A stretch of 64,000 bases of DNA from Acidobacteriota bacterium (GCA_018268915.1 JAFDVQ010000002.1:62001-126000), one strand, 5' to 3'; positions 9,044-17,854 are shown, counted from the stretch's first letter. Notes: generated by a model not told the origin, from the sequence alone. Translations and numbers: made by a program.

Positions 9044-9506
9044 AACCAGGTCAACCGAGCCGCAGATCGGCCGGCGGCGGTTCCTGGCATGGCTTAGTGG
9101 TTTAGGAATAGCGGGTTCGGCCGCGCTCGGCTCGCTTGCCACGTTCTTCTTCATCCGCCCGCGCACGACATACGGTCAGCCCAACCGATTCAAGATCGGC
9201 CGGCCCGACGAGTTTCCCTCGGGATCACGCATCGCCATCGACCCCAAGCGGGTCTGCATTGTTCGCGAAGGAAACAAGGTCGCGGCAATCTCGACCACCT
9301 GTACGCACCTGGGCTGCATCATCGCCCCGTCCGCTACCGGCTTTCAGTGCCCGTGCCACGGTTCGAGATTCGACGTTGACGGCAATGTGACTGGTGGCCC
9401 GGCTCCGAAGGCGCTCGCCTGGTATGCCGTGACGCTCACTCCGAGCGGCGAGCTCGAGGTGGATAAGGACAACGAAATTCAGACGGGAACCTACCTGAGC
9501 GTATGA
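9024..9506 (+). CDS. Rieske [2Fe-2S] protein of a cytochrome bc complex
   Basis: A 160-residue membrane-anchored Rieske protein. The twin-arginine-type signal/anchor is [10 protein letters not shown] (17-26) followed by a hydrophobic helix to about residue 44. The cluster ligands are C93-T-H95-L-G-C98 and C109-P-C111-H112-G-S, the usual two Cys, two His and the disulfide pair. The tail [14 protein letters not shown] is the conserved proline loop. The protein takes electrons from quinol at the outer face of the membrane and passes them to the cytochrome c subunit. Its stop overlaps the cytochrome b start (ATGA), and it overlaps the CcoS-like gene upstream. An alternative ATG lies two codons downstream. 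Confidence 0.92.
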   Translation: MGMTATETRSTEPQIGRRRFLAWLSGLGIAGSAALGSLATFFFIRPRTTYGQPNRFKIGRPDEFPSGSRIAIDPKRVCIVREGNKVAAISTTCTHLGCIIAPSATGFQCPCHGSRFDVDGNVTGGPAPKALAWYAVTLTPSGELEVDKDNEIQTGTYLSV

Positions 9507-10810
9507 GTAAAGAACAGAATTCCATCGGCAAGAGCGTGGTGGACCTGCCGGCAAATGTGACGCGCTCCATTTTCCGTAACCCCCTGCCATCTTCCGATCG
9601 CGGACGAGCTGCAACCAGCTTCACCAATTTCTTCCTTCATGTTCAGCCAGTGCGCGTCAGCAGGCAGGCCCTGCGGCCCTCTTACACAATGGGCCTCGGC
9701 CTGATCAGCTTCTTCCTGTTCGTGATACTCACCGTCACTGGCGTGCTGCTGATGTTCTATTACGTTCCGTCGACAACGCAGGCGTATGACCGCATGCTCG
9801 ATCTGCGCAGTTCAGTGGTGTTCGGAGTCATTCTCCGCAATATGCATCGATGGGCAGCGCACGGTATGGTGGCCTGCGTCTTCCTGCATATGTGCCGCGT
9901 GTTCTTCACCGGCTCATACAAGCCGCCGCGCGAGTTCAACTGGGTAATCGGCGTCTGCCTCTTCGGCCTGACGCTCCTCTCAAGCTTTACCGGCTACCTG
10001 CTGCCGTGGGATCAGCTGGCATTCTGGGCAATCACGGTCGGCACCTCTATCGCGGGGTATGCTCCCCTCGTCGGTAAGGCAATCAAATTCATTCTCCTCG
10101 GCGACGCCACGGTTGGCCAGGAGGCTCTCCTCCGCTTCTACGTGCTGCATGTAGTGGTCCTGCCGCTCGTGCTCACGATCTTTGTCGCAGTCCACTTCTG
10201 GCGTATCCGCAAAGACGGCGGACTTGCAAAGCCCGAGACGGAAGCCGCTCCGAAGCGCGTGCCGGTCCAGGTGGAGATTCAGGAAGACGCAGTACCAATC
10301 GCAGCATCCGGATCGGTGGCAGTCGCCGCACCCGTCAGAAAGTTCACCATTCAAGGCCTGGTTCGTGGGCCGCTTATCAAGGTGGGCAAGCTTGAAGAAG
10401 ACACCGTCTTCAGCTGGCCAAATCTCCTGATCGCCGAGCTCGTCGTTTTGCTGCTGACAATCGCCGGAGTGATGCTGGTCTCCTTCTTCTTCAACGCCCC
10501 GCTCGAGCAGCCCGTCAACGTCATGCATCCGCCCAACCCCGCGAAGGCTCCCTGGTACTTCCTCGGATTGCAGGAGCAGGTGAGCTACTCGGCCTTCTGG
10601 GGTGGAATCGGCGTACCAGGTATCGAGGTTCTGCTTCTCTTGTTACTGCCTTACATCGACCGCGGCAAAGAAGGAGTAGGCAGGTGGTTTGCGCGGCAGC
10701 GTATCTTTGCAAACTCCATCTTCCTGTTCTTTGTCCTCGTAAATATCTATCTCATCGTTATTGGTACTTTCTTCCGCGGCGCGAACTGGCAGTTCGTGTC
10801 TCCGTTCTGA
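9503..10810 (+). CDS. Cytochrome b of the bc complex (fused b6 and subunit-IV-like halves)
   Basis: A 435-residue integral membrane protein. The first half resembles cytochrome b6: heme ligands H115 and H129 in one helix pair, H216 and H231 in the other. The second pair is 15 apart, as in b6-type proteins, not the 14 of mitochondrial-type b. [16 protein letters not shown] (about 160-175) is the quinol-site helix region. A Pro/Ala/Val-rich linker (about 245-285) leads to a subunit-IV-like part with [16 protein letters not shown], where the usual PEWY is replaced by APWY. It oxidises quinol with the Rieske protein upstream and the multiheme cytochrome downstream. Short ATGA coupling on the 5' side and only 12 bases to the next gene show one operon. 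Confidence 0.92.
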   Translation: MSKEQNSIGKSVVDLPANVTRSIFRNPLPSSDRGRAATSFTNFFLHVQPVRVSRQALRPSYTMGLGLISFFLFVILTVTGVLLMFYYVPSTTQAYDRMLDLRSSVVFGVILRNMHRWAAHGMVACVFLHMCRVFFTGSYKPPREFNWVIGVCLFGLTLLSSFTGYLLPWDQLAFWAITVGTSIAGYAPLVGKAIKFILLGDATVGQEALLRFYVLHVVVLPLVLTIFVAVHFWRIRKDGGLAKPETEAAPKRVPVQVEIQEDAVPIAASGSVAVAAPVRKFTIQGLVRGPLIKVGKLEEDTVFSWPNLLIAELVVLLLTIAGVMLVSFFFNAPLEQPVNVMHPPNPAKAPWYFLGLQEQVSYSAFWGGIGVPGIEVLLLLLLPYIDRGKEGVGRWFARQRIFANSIFLFFVLVNIYLIVIGTFFRGANWQFVSPF

Positions 10811-10822
10811 GGAGATTGAGGT

Positions 10823-12616
10823 ATGCGACTGGCATTAGCCGTGGCGAGTCTCGTAGTGATGGTGGGATCTGGCGCCGTCGTCTATAAAGAGACGCAAGCA
10901 AGCTGGCAGGACCATCAAAGAGCCTATTTCGCGCAAGCCAAAGCGCAGGCAAAATCAGATGCCGAGCGCGCCTCTCTCTCGGTCAAAACTCCCAAGATCG
11001 AGCAGACAATTGTCACCGCTTTTGGCACCTCGCGCGTCGAGCGCTGCGAAAGCTGCCATATCGCGTCGGACGACCCGCGCTTCGCTTCGGCAGAAGAGCC
11101 GCTCAAGACGCACCCTTACTCAGCCGCAATGGGCGACACATATAAGGATGGCCGCTGGGAGAGGAAGCACAAGTTTTCCGAGTTCGGCTGTACGTCTTGC
11201 CACGACGGACAGGGCCGCGGTCTGACCAAGGCCGACGCTCACGGCGAAGATGAATACTGGCCGACCCCAATGCTCGGTTACGTCGCTCAGGCCGACTGGA
11301 AAAAGGAAAACGCGGCCCACCTGCATGGCGCTGAGTTCATTCAGGCGAACTGCGCACAGTGTCACAAAGACAGGAACTTCGCCGGCACGGCGATTGTGGC
11401 GCGCGGCCGCGAGCTCTTCTTCAAAGAAGGTTGCTTCGGATGCCACCGCATCCAGGGCATCTCCTCCGGAACCATCGGGCCCGATCTTACCGAGGTCGGC
11501 AAAGAACGCAAGCTCGATTACCTGTGGGGCCACATCGTCGACCCGCGCGCATACACACCCACATCTGTGATGCCACAGTTCAAGCTGAGCGATGACGACA
11601 AGAAGGCCCTGGTCATCTTCCTCAAGAGCCGGCGCGGCAGTAGTCCCTCTGAATCCTCAGTTGATCAATACAAGGTCGAAGCGAGCAACACCGCACCCGT
11701 TCCCGACAGCGTTGCCGAGGTCGCAACTGCGATCACCGCCGCCAAGACTCCCGCTGAGCGTGGCCGCCAGTTGATCGAGGGCTACGCGTGTTTGTCGTGT
11801 CACAAGTTGGATGACCATGACGGCGGCATCTCGCCCGATCTCACACACGAAGGGCTGATGCGGGATCGCTCGTGGCTCATGAGCCACTTCCAGAATCCTC
11901 GGTCACAAATCACCGATTCGAACATGCCGACCTTCGCGCTACCCGAAAAAGACTTCGACGACATGTCGGCATACCTGATGACGCGAACCACAATGCCGCA
12001 AGCCACGACACCTGCACAGACATTCCAAACTCTCTGCGCGCGCTGCCACGGCGAAAAAGGCAACGGCCAGGGTCCGAACTCGATCTATCTCGACCCAGCC
12101 CCACGCGATCTGACCCGCGCTGAGTTCATGTCGACCAAGCCGCAGTTGCGCTTAATCACTTCGATCCACGACGGCGTCGCCGGAACCTCGATGCCGCCCT
12201 GGGGTAAGACGCTGACAGACGCCCAGATCCAGGGAGTTCTGGACTACGTGTGGGCTGCATACGTCAAAGAGAAGCCCCACCAGATCAAGGCTCGCAAGTT
12301 GCCAGATGCGAATCCAGTCGCTATGTCGGCTGATTCCATACACCGCGGCGAAAGCATCTTCCTCCAGCGCTGCACCGGCTGTCACGGGAGAAAAGCTGAC
12401 GGGCACGGTCCAAACTCAATTGACATCACCCCGCGTCCGCGGAACCTGACAAACACAGCATTCGTGCAGAGCGTTTCCGACCGTCGCCTCTTCGAATCGA
12501 TCGAGTACGGCGTTGACGGCACGGCGATGCCTTCGTGGATCGACTACGGACTTTCGCAAAATGATGTCGGCGACATTGTGAATTTCATTCGCAGTCTCAA
12601 TAAGCCAGGTAAGTAA
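10823..12616 (+). CDS. Membrane-anchored heptaheme cytochrome c linking bc complex and cbb3 oxidase
   Basis: A 597-residue protein with an uncleaved-signal-like helix at residues 3-20 and seven CxxCH heme sites: C75-H79, C123-H127, C177-H181, C204-H208, C323-H327, C405-H409 and C517-H521. The last two lie in two copies of one mono-heme domain (CARCHGEKGNGQGPNS and CTGCHGRKADGHGPNS), each followed by an APRDLT/RPRNLT loop and a Met-Pro (MPPW, MPSW) that can supply the sixth heme ligand. It replaces cytochrome c1 and probably also the diheme CcoP, which is missing its hemes in this cluster. It sits between cytochrome b and ccoN, which supports a bridging role on the periplasmic face. Confidence 0.9.
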   Translation: MRLALAVASLVVMVGSGAVVYKETQASWQDHQRAYFAQAKAQAKSDAERASLSVKTPKIEQTIVTAFGTSRVERCESCHIASDDPRFASAEEPLKTHPYSAAMGDTYKDGRWERKHKFSEFGCTSCHDGQGRGLTKADAHGEDEYWPTPMLGYVAQADWKKENAAHLHGAEFIQANCAQCHKDRNFAGTAIVARGRELFFKEGCFGCHRIQGISSGTIGPDLTEVGKERKLDYLWGHIVDPRAYTPTSVMPQFKLSDDDKKALVIFLKSRRGSSPSESSVDQYKVEASNTAPVPDSVAEVATAITAAKTPAERGRQLIEGYACLSCHKLDDHDGGISPDLTHEGLMRDRSWLMSHFQNPRSQITDSNMPTFALPEKDFDDMSAYLMTRTTMPQATTPAQTFQTLCARCHGEKGNGQGPNSIYLDPAPRDLTRAEFMSTKPQLRLITSIHDGVAGTSMPPWGKTLTDAQIQGVLDYVWAAYVKEKPHQIKARKLPDANPVAMSADSIHRGESIFLQRCTGCHGRKADGHGPNSIDITPRPRNLTNTAFVQSVSDRRLFESIEYGVDGTAMPSWIDYGLSQNDVGDIVNFIRSLNKPGK

Positions 12617-12626
12617 GCAGCATCGA

Positions 12627-12642
12627 GAGTGGGTAACCACTC
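12627..12642 (+). other. GNRA-tetraloop hairpin before ccoN
   Basis: GAGTGG-GTAA-CCACTC is a perfect six-base-pair stem closed by a GNRA-type loop. It lies in the 38-base gap between the heptaheme cytochrome and ccoN, just before the strong GGGAGGAAGG ribosome-binding site. There is no T-run after it, so it is not a typical terminator. It may mark an mRNA processing or stability point inside the operon. Confidence 0.4.
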
Positions 12643-12654
12643 CGGGAGGAAGGA

Positions 12655-14076
12655 ATGGCAGTACAACCAACAATTGCATCTGCCCCAGTTGTCGCCGGGC
12701 AGGACTTTCACCAGGACACTACGGTGAAGATGTTTCTGCTGGGGGCAGTGGGATACTTCGCGATCGTGGGGATAATCGCCCTCATCATCGCAGCCAAGTT
12801 TGTTTGGCCTGGGTTTCTGGGTACGATCTCCTACTTCACTTACGGCCGGATGCGTCCCCTGCATGTGAACGGAATGCTCTTCGGCTGGCTGCTCGCGGCA
12901 GACATGGGCCTCGCCTATTACATCGTCCCTCGCCTCTGCGGGGTGAAACTGTGGAGCGAGAAGCTAGGCGTAGCGACCTCGATCCTCTGGAACATCATCA
13001 TTGTGAGCGCTATCTTCTCGCTCCTCGGCGGATATCAAAAAGGACTTGAGTACGCTGATCTTCCCACGCCTGTCGCCATACTCGTTGTCATCGCCTGGGT
13101 CATGTTCGGGGTCAACATCTTCGCCACCATCGCCACGCGCAAATACCAGCAGATGTATGTCTCCACCTGGTACCTGATGGGCACGATTCTTTGGACTGCC
13201 TTTGTCTACCTCACCGGCAACTTTGCAACGCTGCTGCCGGGTGTGACTGGCGTAAATCAGGCCAACCTCACCTGGATGTATACGCACAACGCAGTAGGTC
13301 TCATCTTCACTCCTGCCGGCCTGGCAGTCTCCTACTACTTCATCCCTCGCGCATCGAATACACCTCTCTTCAGCCACAAGCTTTCGATGATCGGCTTCTG
13401 GTCCCTTGCGTTCGTCTATGTGTGGACCGGCGCACACCACATGATCCACGGGCCAATCTCGCAGTGGCTCCAGACCATCTCCATCGTCTTCTCGGTCATG
13501 CTGCTAATTCCGGTCTGGGCGGTTGTCTATAACTTCATCGCCACCCTCAAAGGCCAGTGGCATCAGCTAAGTGACAACATCTCGCTCAAGTTCCTGATGT
13601 CCGGCACAGTCTTTTACCTGCTCACCTGCTTCCAGGGCCCCATGCACAGCCTGCGTTCTGTAAGCGCCATCGTTTCCAAAACGGACTGGATCCCCGGTCA
13701 CGCACACATGGCCGTCCTCGGAACCTTCTCCTTCATGGCCATGGCCGGCGTCTACTACGTAGTTCCTCGAATCTTCAAAACGACACTCCATTCCGAGGCG
13801 CTTGCCAATTGGAGCTTCTGGCTCTTTCTGATCGGTGGACTTGGCATGTTCACCTCCCTGTGGCTGGGCGGCTTCTGGCAGGGCTGGCAGTGGAATAACC
13901 CTGCGATTCCATTTATCGACACGGTCGTGGCGCTCAAGGCGGTGTGGATGGTGCGGTTCCTCTCCGGAATCATCATCTTCAGCGGAATCGTCCTTTTCAT
14001 GTTCAACATCCTCTCCACGGCAATCGGCGCAGGGCAAAGGCAAACCATCGCTCAGCCGGCGACAGCGAAGGCATAG
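12655..14076 (+). CDS. ccoN: cbb3-type cytochrome c oxidase subunit I (CcoN)
   Basis: A 473-residue heme-copper oxidase subunit with about 12 membrane helices. Metal ligands are all visible: H70 in LHVNGMLFG for the low-spin heme b, H211 (YTHNAVG) and H261-H262 (GAHH) for copper B, and H349 and H351 in GHAHMAVLG for the high-spin and low-spin hemes. Y255 in YVWTGAHH sits where cbb3 oxidases have the Tyr crosslinked to a copper ligand, one helix away from its place in A-type oxidases. It reduces oxygen with high affinity and pumps protons. A strong GGAGGAAGGA precedes the ATG. It is followed 15 bases later by ccoO. Confidence 0.95.
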   Translation: MAVQPTIASAPVVAGQDFHQDTTVKMFLLGAVGYFAIVGIIALIIAAKFVWPGFLGTISYFTYGRMRPLHVNGMLFGWLLAADMGLAYYIVPRLCGVKLWSEKLGVATSILWNIIIVSAIFSLLGGYQKGLEYADLPTPVAILVVIAWVMFGVNIFATIATRKYQQMYVSTWYLMGTILWTAFVYLTGNFATLLPGVTGVNQANLTWMYTHNAVGLIFTPAGLAVSYYFIPRASNTPLFSHKLSMIGFWSLAFVYVWTGAHHMIHGPISQWLQTISIVFSVMLLIPVWAVVYNFIATLKGQWHQLSDNISLKFLMSGTVFYLLTCFQGPMHSLRSVSAIVSKTDWIPGHAHMAVLGTFSFMAMAGVYYVVPRIFKTTLHSEALANWSFWLFLIGGLGMFTSLWLGGFWQGWQWNNPAIPFIDTVVALKAVWMVRFLSGIIIFSGIVLFMFNILSTAIGAGQRQTIAQPATAKA

Positions 14077-14091
14077 GCGAAGGGAGAACGT

Positions 14092-14661
14092 ATGCTGCAA
14101 AAAACTGATTCGAACGCAACATGGTTCGTGGTAGCTGCCCTTGGCCTCTTCTTTATCGGCGGCCTGCTTACGACGGTGGCTCCCCCGCTGCTCGATAAGA
14201 GTTGGAACAAGCCATTCGAGAACACAGATCCGGCCAAGGGTCCTACCGGCAAACTGGTGGGCTACACGGACCAGGAGATGCGCGGCTATCGCATCTATGT
14301 TCGCGAAGGCTGCAAATACTGCCACACACAGCAAGTGCGCACGCTCCAGGCCGACACCATCCGTTCTGGCTGGAAGGGCGTTCCCGCACCCGTCTCGACT
14401 CCTGACGAATTCGTCAACGACTATCGCCAGACCTTCGGCACCAAGCGGACAGGCCCTGATCTCGCGCGAGTCGGCGGCAAGTACAACAAGCAGTGGCACG
14501 CCGCTCACTTCCGCAATCCGCGAGACCTGGTGCCCGGCTCCATCATGCCGCCATTCCCGTGGATCGCGGACAATCCGCAGGAATTGGACGATCTCGTCGC
14601 GTACCTCCAGACACGCGGCCGTGCCAAGGACTGGCGTCCCGATAACGACTACGAGAAGTGA
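14092..14661 (+). CDS. ccoO: cbb3 oxidase mono-heme subunit (CcoO)
   Basis: A 189-residue protein with one N-terminal membrane helix (about residues 10-30) and a single cytochrome c motif, CKYCHTQQVR near residue 76, as in CcoO/FixO. The family phrase TGPDLARVGGKY and an axial Met in GSIMPPFPW follow. It passes electrons from the periplasmic cytochrome to CcoN. Length is close to the usual 200. It lies directly after ccoN, and AAGGGAGAACG before the ATG is a good ribosome-binding site. In this operon its electron donor is most likely the heptaheme cytochrome. Confidence 0.95.
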   Translation: MLQKTDSNATWFVVAALGLFFIGGLLTTVAPPLLDKSWNKPFENTDPAKGPTGKLVGYTDQEMRGYRIYVREGCKYCHTQQVRTLQADTIRSGWKGVPAPVSTPDEFVNDYRQTFGTKRTGPDLARVGGKYNKQWHAAHFRNPRDLVPGSIMPPFPWIADNPQELDDLVAYLQTRGRAKDWRPDNDYEK

Positions 14662-14670
14662 GGCTGAGCC

Positions 14671-14862
14671 ATGAACGACGCAACCTACGTCAGCGTTTAC
14701 TTCTCTTACTTCCTGTTTTTCCTGCTTGCATGCGGCGCAATCTTCTTCTTTGTCAGGTCGCTGAAAGATGGCTATCTGGGCAGCGACAGCGAAGAGCCGA
14801 AATACCGCATGCTGCACGACGATGAGGGCGACCTGCCAACCCATCCCCGGAGAATGTCATGA
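14671..14862 (+). CDS. CcoQ/CcoS-like small membrane peptide
   Basis: A 63-residue protein with one membrane helix (about residues 8-28) followed by FFFVRSLKDGYLGSDSEE and YRMLHDDEGDLP. Position after ccoO and size fit CcoQ, but the helix-then-VRSLKDGYL-then-YRMLHDDE layout is closer to CcoS (WAVRSGQFDDL and RILFDDD). It thus may be a merged CcoQ/CcoS-type subunit. GAGG lies before the ATG. Its stop overlaps the start of the next small subunit (ATG at 14859). Confidence 0.55.
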   Translation: MNDATYVSVYFSYFLFFLLACGAIFFFVRSLKDGYLGSDSEEPKYRMLHDDEGDLPTHPRRMS

Positions 14863-15158
14863 CCGAAGAAAAGAAATCCGAACTCACAGAGTATGCAGAC
14901 GGTTGGATCACGGAGCGGAAAGGCACCGGCATTCCCGGTTTCCTCAAGCTCGCGTACCCCATCATTGTGATCGCGTGCGGCGCCTACCTGTTCACGTATA
15001 TGAACGGCGAAGTCACGCACTCCACCCGCGGCAACCTGGTGCAGCAACTAAATGCGGTCACCGGAAATGCCAACACGTTCATGTACGTAGTGATGGCGAT
15101 TATTGCAGCTTACGTCGTCTTGCTTCTCGCATTCCTCTACAAGAAAAGCGATCACTAG
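14859..15158 (+). CDS. CcoP-like N-terminal domain protein lacking heme motifs
   Basis: A 99-residue protein with two membrane helices (about residues 29-46 and 74-93). The N-terminus (ELTEYADGWI...) and first helix are laid out as in the CcoP/FixP N-terminal domain, which starts with a short acidic segment and a helix before its diheme domain. There is no CxxCH anywhere, so it cannot carry electrons itself. It may dock the heptaheme cytochrome to CcoN/CcoO. It overlaps the preceding gene by 4 bases. The assignment to CcoP rests on position and overall layout, not on strong sequence identity. Confidence 0.5.
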   Translation: MTEEKKSELTEYADGWITERKGTGIPGFLKLAYPIIVIACGAYLFTYMNGEVTHSTRGNLVQQLNAVTGNANTFMYVVMAIIAAYVVLLLAFLYKKSDH

Positions 15159-15170
15159 AAACAAAGGAAA

Positions 15171-17135
15171 ATGATGGCGGAAGCGAACGAACAATTCGGG
15201 CAGATCGGCGGCGCAAGCTACTGGATGGAGATGGTCAAATGCCAGGACGCCTGTCCCGTGCACACTGACGCTTGCGGATACGTGAACGCCATCGCCGAAG
15301 GCCGTGATGAAGACGCCTACAGGATAGCCCGCGCAACCAATCCGTTTGCTTCGATTTGCGGCAGAGTATGCGGCGCTCCCTGCGAAGCCAACTGCCGTCG
15401 CGGCAGCCTCGACCAGCCCGTTTCCATCCGCGCACTCAAGCGTTTCGTTACCAGCCAGTACGGCCCAGAATCAGGCAGTTCAGACCACTACCTCGCTGGA
15501 TGCAACCGCGAGATGCTTCCGCCGAATCGCGGTGACTACGAACCGGTCGCAGTGATCGGGGCGGGTGTAGCGGGAATGACCGTCGCCCACGATCTCGCGA
15601 TCCTCGGCTACAAGGTCACCGTATTCGAAGCGCACTCCACACCTGGCGGAATGCTCACTGCCGGCGTGCCAGTATTTCGCCTTCCGCGCGATCTGGTCAT
15701 GGCCGAAATCAACGCGATTCTGTCGCTCGGCGTCGAGTTGAAATGCAATCAGCGTCTCGGTCGCGACTTCAGCATCGCGGAGCTTCGCGCGCAGGGATAC
15801 AAGGCAATCTTCCTCGGCGTCGGCCTGCCAAAGGGACGCAAGCTGGACCTTCCCGGAGCCGACCTCGCCGGCGTCTACGACGGCATGGACTTCCTTCGTG
15901 CTTTCAATGAAGGAAACCCACTCCCCGTTGGCAAACGCATCATTGTCATCGGCGGCGGCAACGTTGCCTACGATGTTGCGCGCTCTGCGGTTCGCCCCCT
16001 CGAAGCGCTGGAACAGCACGAGACCGTCGCCGACATCGAACGCGGCGAATCCGTCGCATATGATGTTGCACGCTCGGCCATGCGCCTCAGTGACGACAAA
16101 GAGGTACATGTCGTCTGTTTGGAAAAGCGCACTGAAATGCCCGCCGATGAGATTGAAGTGACAGAGGGTTCCGAAGAGGGACTGATCCTTCACAATTCGC
16201 GCGGCCCCAGAGGAATAGTCGGGGAGAGCGGCAAAGTCGCTGGGCTTCGCACCGTCGAATGCACGTCTGTATTCGATGCCAATGGAAGATTCAGCCCGAC
16301 CTTTGACGAAAACAATATCGAGACAATCGAAGCCGACACGATCATTTTCTCCATCGGCCAATCCTCTGATCTCTCATTTCTCAAGCCCGAAGATGGCGTT
16401 GAATCGGTTCGGGGCCTGATCAAGATAGATCCGCAGACCTACCAGACCACCGCGCCCGATGTCTTCGCCTGCGGCGACATCGCACACGGTCCCCGCCTCT
16501 TCATTCACGCCATCCGCTCAGCCCAGATAGCCGCCCGCTCCATGCACGACTTTCTCCGCGGAACGCACACAGAAGAAGTTGTGCAATCGTCCTGGGAAAA
16601 GGCCGTCTACACCATGTGCGAGGATTGGGACCAGCTCCGCCGCGTGCACCCTCCAGTTGCGCCAGCGCGTGAGCGCGCCAACTCGCTCCAGATGATCGAA
16701 GACACCTTTCCTGTAGACGACGCAAGAGCACAGGCTGCTCGCTGTCTTCGCTGCAACGTGAATACAGTCTTTGAAACGAACATCTGCGTGGCCTGCACCG
16801 GCTGCGTGGACGTCTGCCCAGAGAACCTCATCCGCCTCACCGGGCTTGATGAATTGTGCAAAACGGCCGAAGGACGCGAGTCAGTTGCCGGGATGCTCGA
16901 AGTCCCTCCAGCGGAGATGGACAAGATTTCCGTCGAGGAACTCAAGGCCCTCGGCGGCGTCCTGTTGAAAGACGAGTCCATCTGCATCCGCTGCGGACTC
17001 TGTGCTGCTCGCTGCCCATCGCATGCCATCACGATGCAAAAATTCAATTTCCGCCGTCAGTGTGTCAGCCTTCCCGGCTTGAATCCGAAGCTCAAGTACA
17101 CAGCGACCTCAAGCCACGCTCAGGATCAAGCATGA
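15171..17135 (+). CDS. GltD-like FAD/NAD(P) oxidoreductase with two-cluster ferredoxin tail
   Basis: A 654-residue flavoprotein. The N-terminal four-Cys helical domain (CQDACPVHTD and CGRVCGAPCEANC) resembles the iron-sulfur domain of glutamate synthase beta/DPYD proteins. VAVIGAGVAGM (about 126-136) binds FAD and IVIGGGNVAYDVA (about 257-270) binds NAD(P). The C-terminus has two [4Fe-4S] motifs, CVACTGCVDVCP and CIRCGLCAARCP. After the NAD-binding site the phrase VAYDVARSA occurs twice, 30 residues apart (265 and 295). The partner and substrate are unknown. Its place inside the bc-cbb3 operon suggests that it moves electrons between NAD(P)H and a ferredoxin or the CcoG/assembly pathway. Its stop overlaps the next start (ATGA). 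Confidence 0.8.
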   Translation: MMAEANEQFGQIGGASYWMEMVKCQDACPVHTDACGYVNAIAEGRDEDAYRIARATNPFASICGRVCGAPCEANCRRGSLDQPVSIRALKRFVTSQYGPESGSSDHYLAGCNREMLPPNRGDYEPVAVIGAGVAGMTVAHDLAILGYKVTVFEAHSTPGGMLTAGVPVFRLPRDLVMAEINAILSLGVELKCNQRLGRDFSIAELRAQGYKAIFLGVGLPKGRKLDLPGADLAGVYDGMDFLRAFNEGNPLPVGKRIIVIGGGNVAYDVARSAVRPLEALEQHETVADIERGESVAYDVARSAMRLSDDKEVHVVCLEKRTEMPADEIEVTEGSEEGLILHNSRGPRGIVGESGKVAGLRTVECTSVFDANGRFSPTFDENNIETIEADTIIFSIGQSSDLSFLKPEDGVESVRGLIKIDPQTYQTTAPDVFACGDIAHGPRLFIHAIRSAQIAARSMHDFLRGTHTEEVVQSSWEKAVYTMCEDWDQLRRVHPPVAPARERANSLQMIEDTFPVDDARAQAARCLRCNVNTVFETNICVACTGCVDVCPENLIRLTGLDELCKTAEGRESVAGMLEVPPAEMDKISVEELKALGGVLLKDESICIRCGLCAARCPSHAITMQKFNFRRQCVSLPGLNPKLKYTATSSHAQDQA

Positions 17136-17836
17136 ATGCCGGCGACCTCTCGCTCGTCTTGACCTTCGGCTTCGTCAGCAGTCTGCACTGTGTGCAGATG
17201 TGCGGCCCAATCGTCCTCAGCTACAGCGTTGCCGCCAACGCTGCCCAGGGTCATCAGTCGTTTCTCGGACTTCATCTCGCATATAACGCTGGTCGCTCCG
17301 TCACATACATGCTGCTCGGCATGATCGCAGGCTTTGCTGGCGGCGCTATGGGCTGGGTTGGCCAACTGGCTGGCTTCCAAAATATCGCTGCCATCATCGC
17401 TGGTACAGCAATGGTGCTCACCGGGATCGCAATGTTTGGCTTTGCGCCCGGCTTCCAGAAGTGGCGCGGCTTTGCTCTGCCGGCCAGCTTCCTGCGGCCC
17501 GCAGGCAAACTGATTGCCTCTCCGCAGCCCAAAGCGAAATTTGCACTTGGCCTGATGATGGGCTTTCTCCCCTGCGGGCTTATCTATGCAGCTCTCATGA
17601 AGGCCATCGGCACCGCATCGCCCGTCGAAGGAGCTCTGACCATGTTTGCCTTTGCCCTTGGCACAAGCGTTGCCCTCGTCGTCGTCGGCCTTGGATCATC
17701 CGCCGCCACGATGAAGTTGGCACGATGGGGTACTACTGTATCCGCGATAACCGTGTTGGTCATGGGGCTGGTACTGATCGGCCGTGGAGCATTCGCTGGT
17801 CCCATGACCCACCACCACCTGATGCACATGATGTGA
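17132..17836 (+). CDS. SafE/UreH-like (DsbD transmembrane-domain family) membrane protein
   Basis: A 234-residue protein with six predicted membrane helices in two similar halves. FGFVSSLHCVQMCGPIVLSY at the N-terminus carries the conserved C-x-x-x-C and GP of the COG2836 family, and LMMGFLPCGLIYAAL is the matching motif of the second half. The family includes CcdA/DsbD-like and metal-handling proteins, and in oxidase clusters it is often placed with cbb3 maturation genes. A role in copper or thiol supply is inferred. The frame runs upstream to 16856, but the ATG at 17132 overlaps the previous stop (ATGA) and begins the first helix. It ends MTHHHLMHMM, a His/Met-rich tail that could bind copper. 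Confidence 0.75.
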   Translation: MNAGDLSLVLTFGFVSSLHCVQMCGPIVLSYSVAANAAQGHQSFLGLHLAYNAGRSVTYMLLGMIAGFAGGAMGWVGQLAGFQNIAAIIAGTAMVLTGIAMFGFAPGFQKWRGFALPASFLRPAGKLIASPQPKAKFALGLMMGFLPCGLIYAALMKAIGTASPVEGALTMFAFALGTSVALVVVGLGSSAATMKLARWGTTVSAITVLVMGLVLIGRGAFAGPMTHHHLMHMM

Positions 17837-17854
17837 GCTGGTGAACGAGCTGAG

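Noticed and set aside
13567..14844. 425-codon open frame antisense to ccoN/ccoO
   Set aside because: Composition is a shadow of the strongly coding opposite strand, with no family motif or ribosome-binding site. The same applies to the antisense frames at 20354-21403 (ccoI) and 47126-48271 (GH92).
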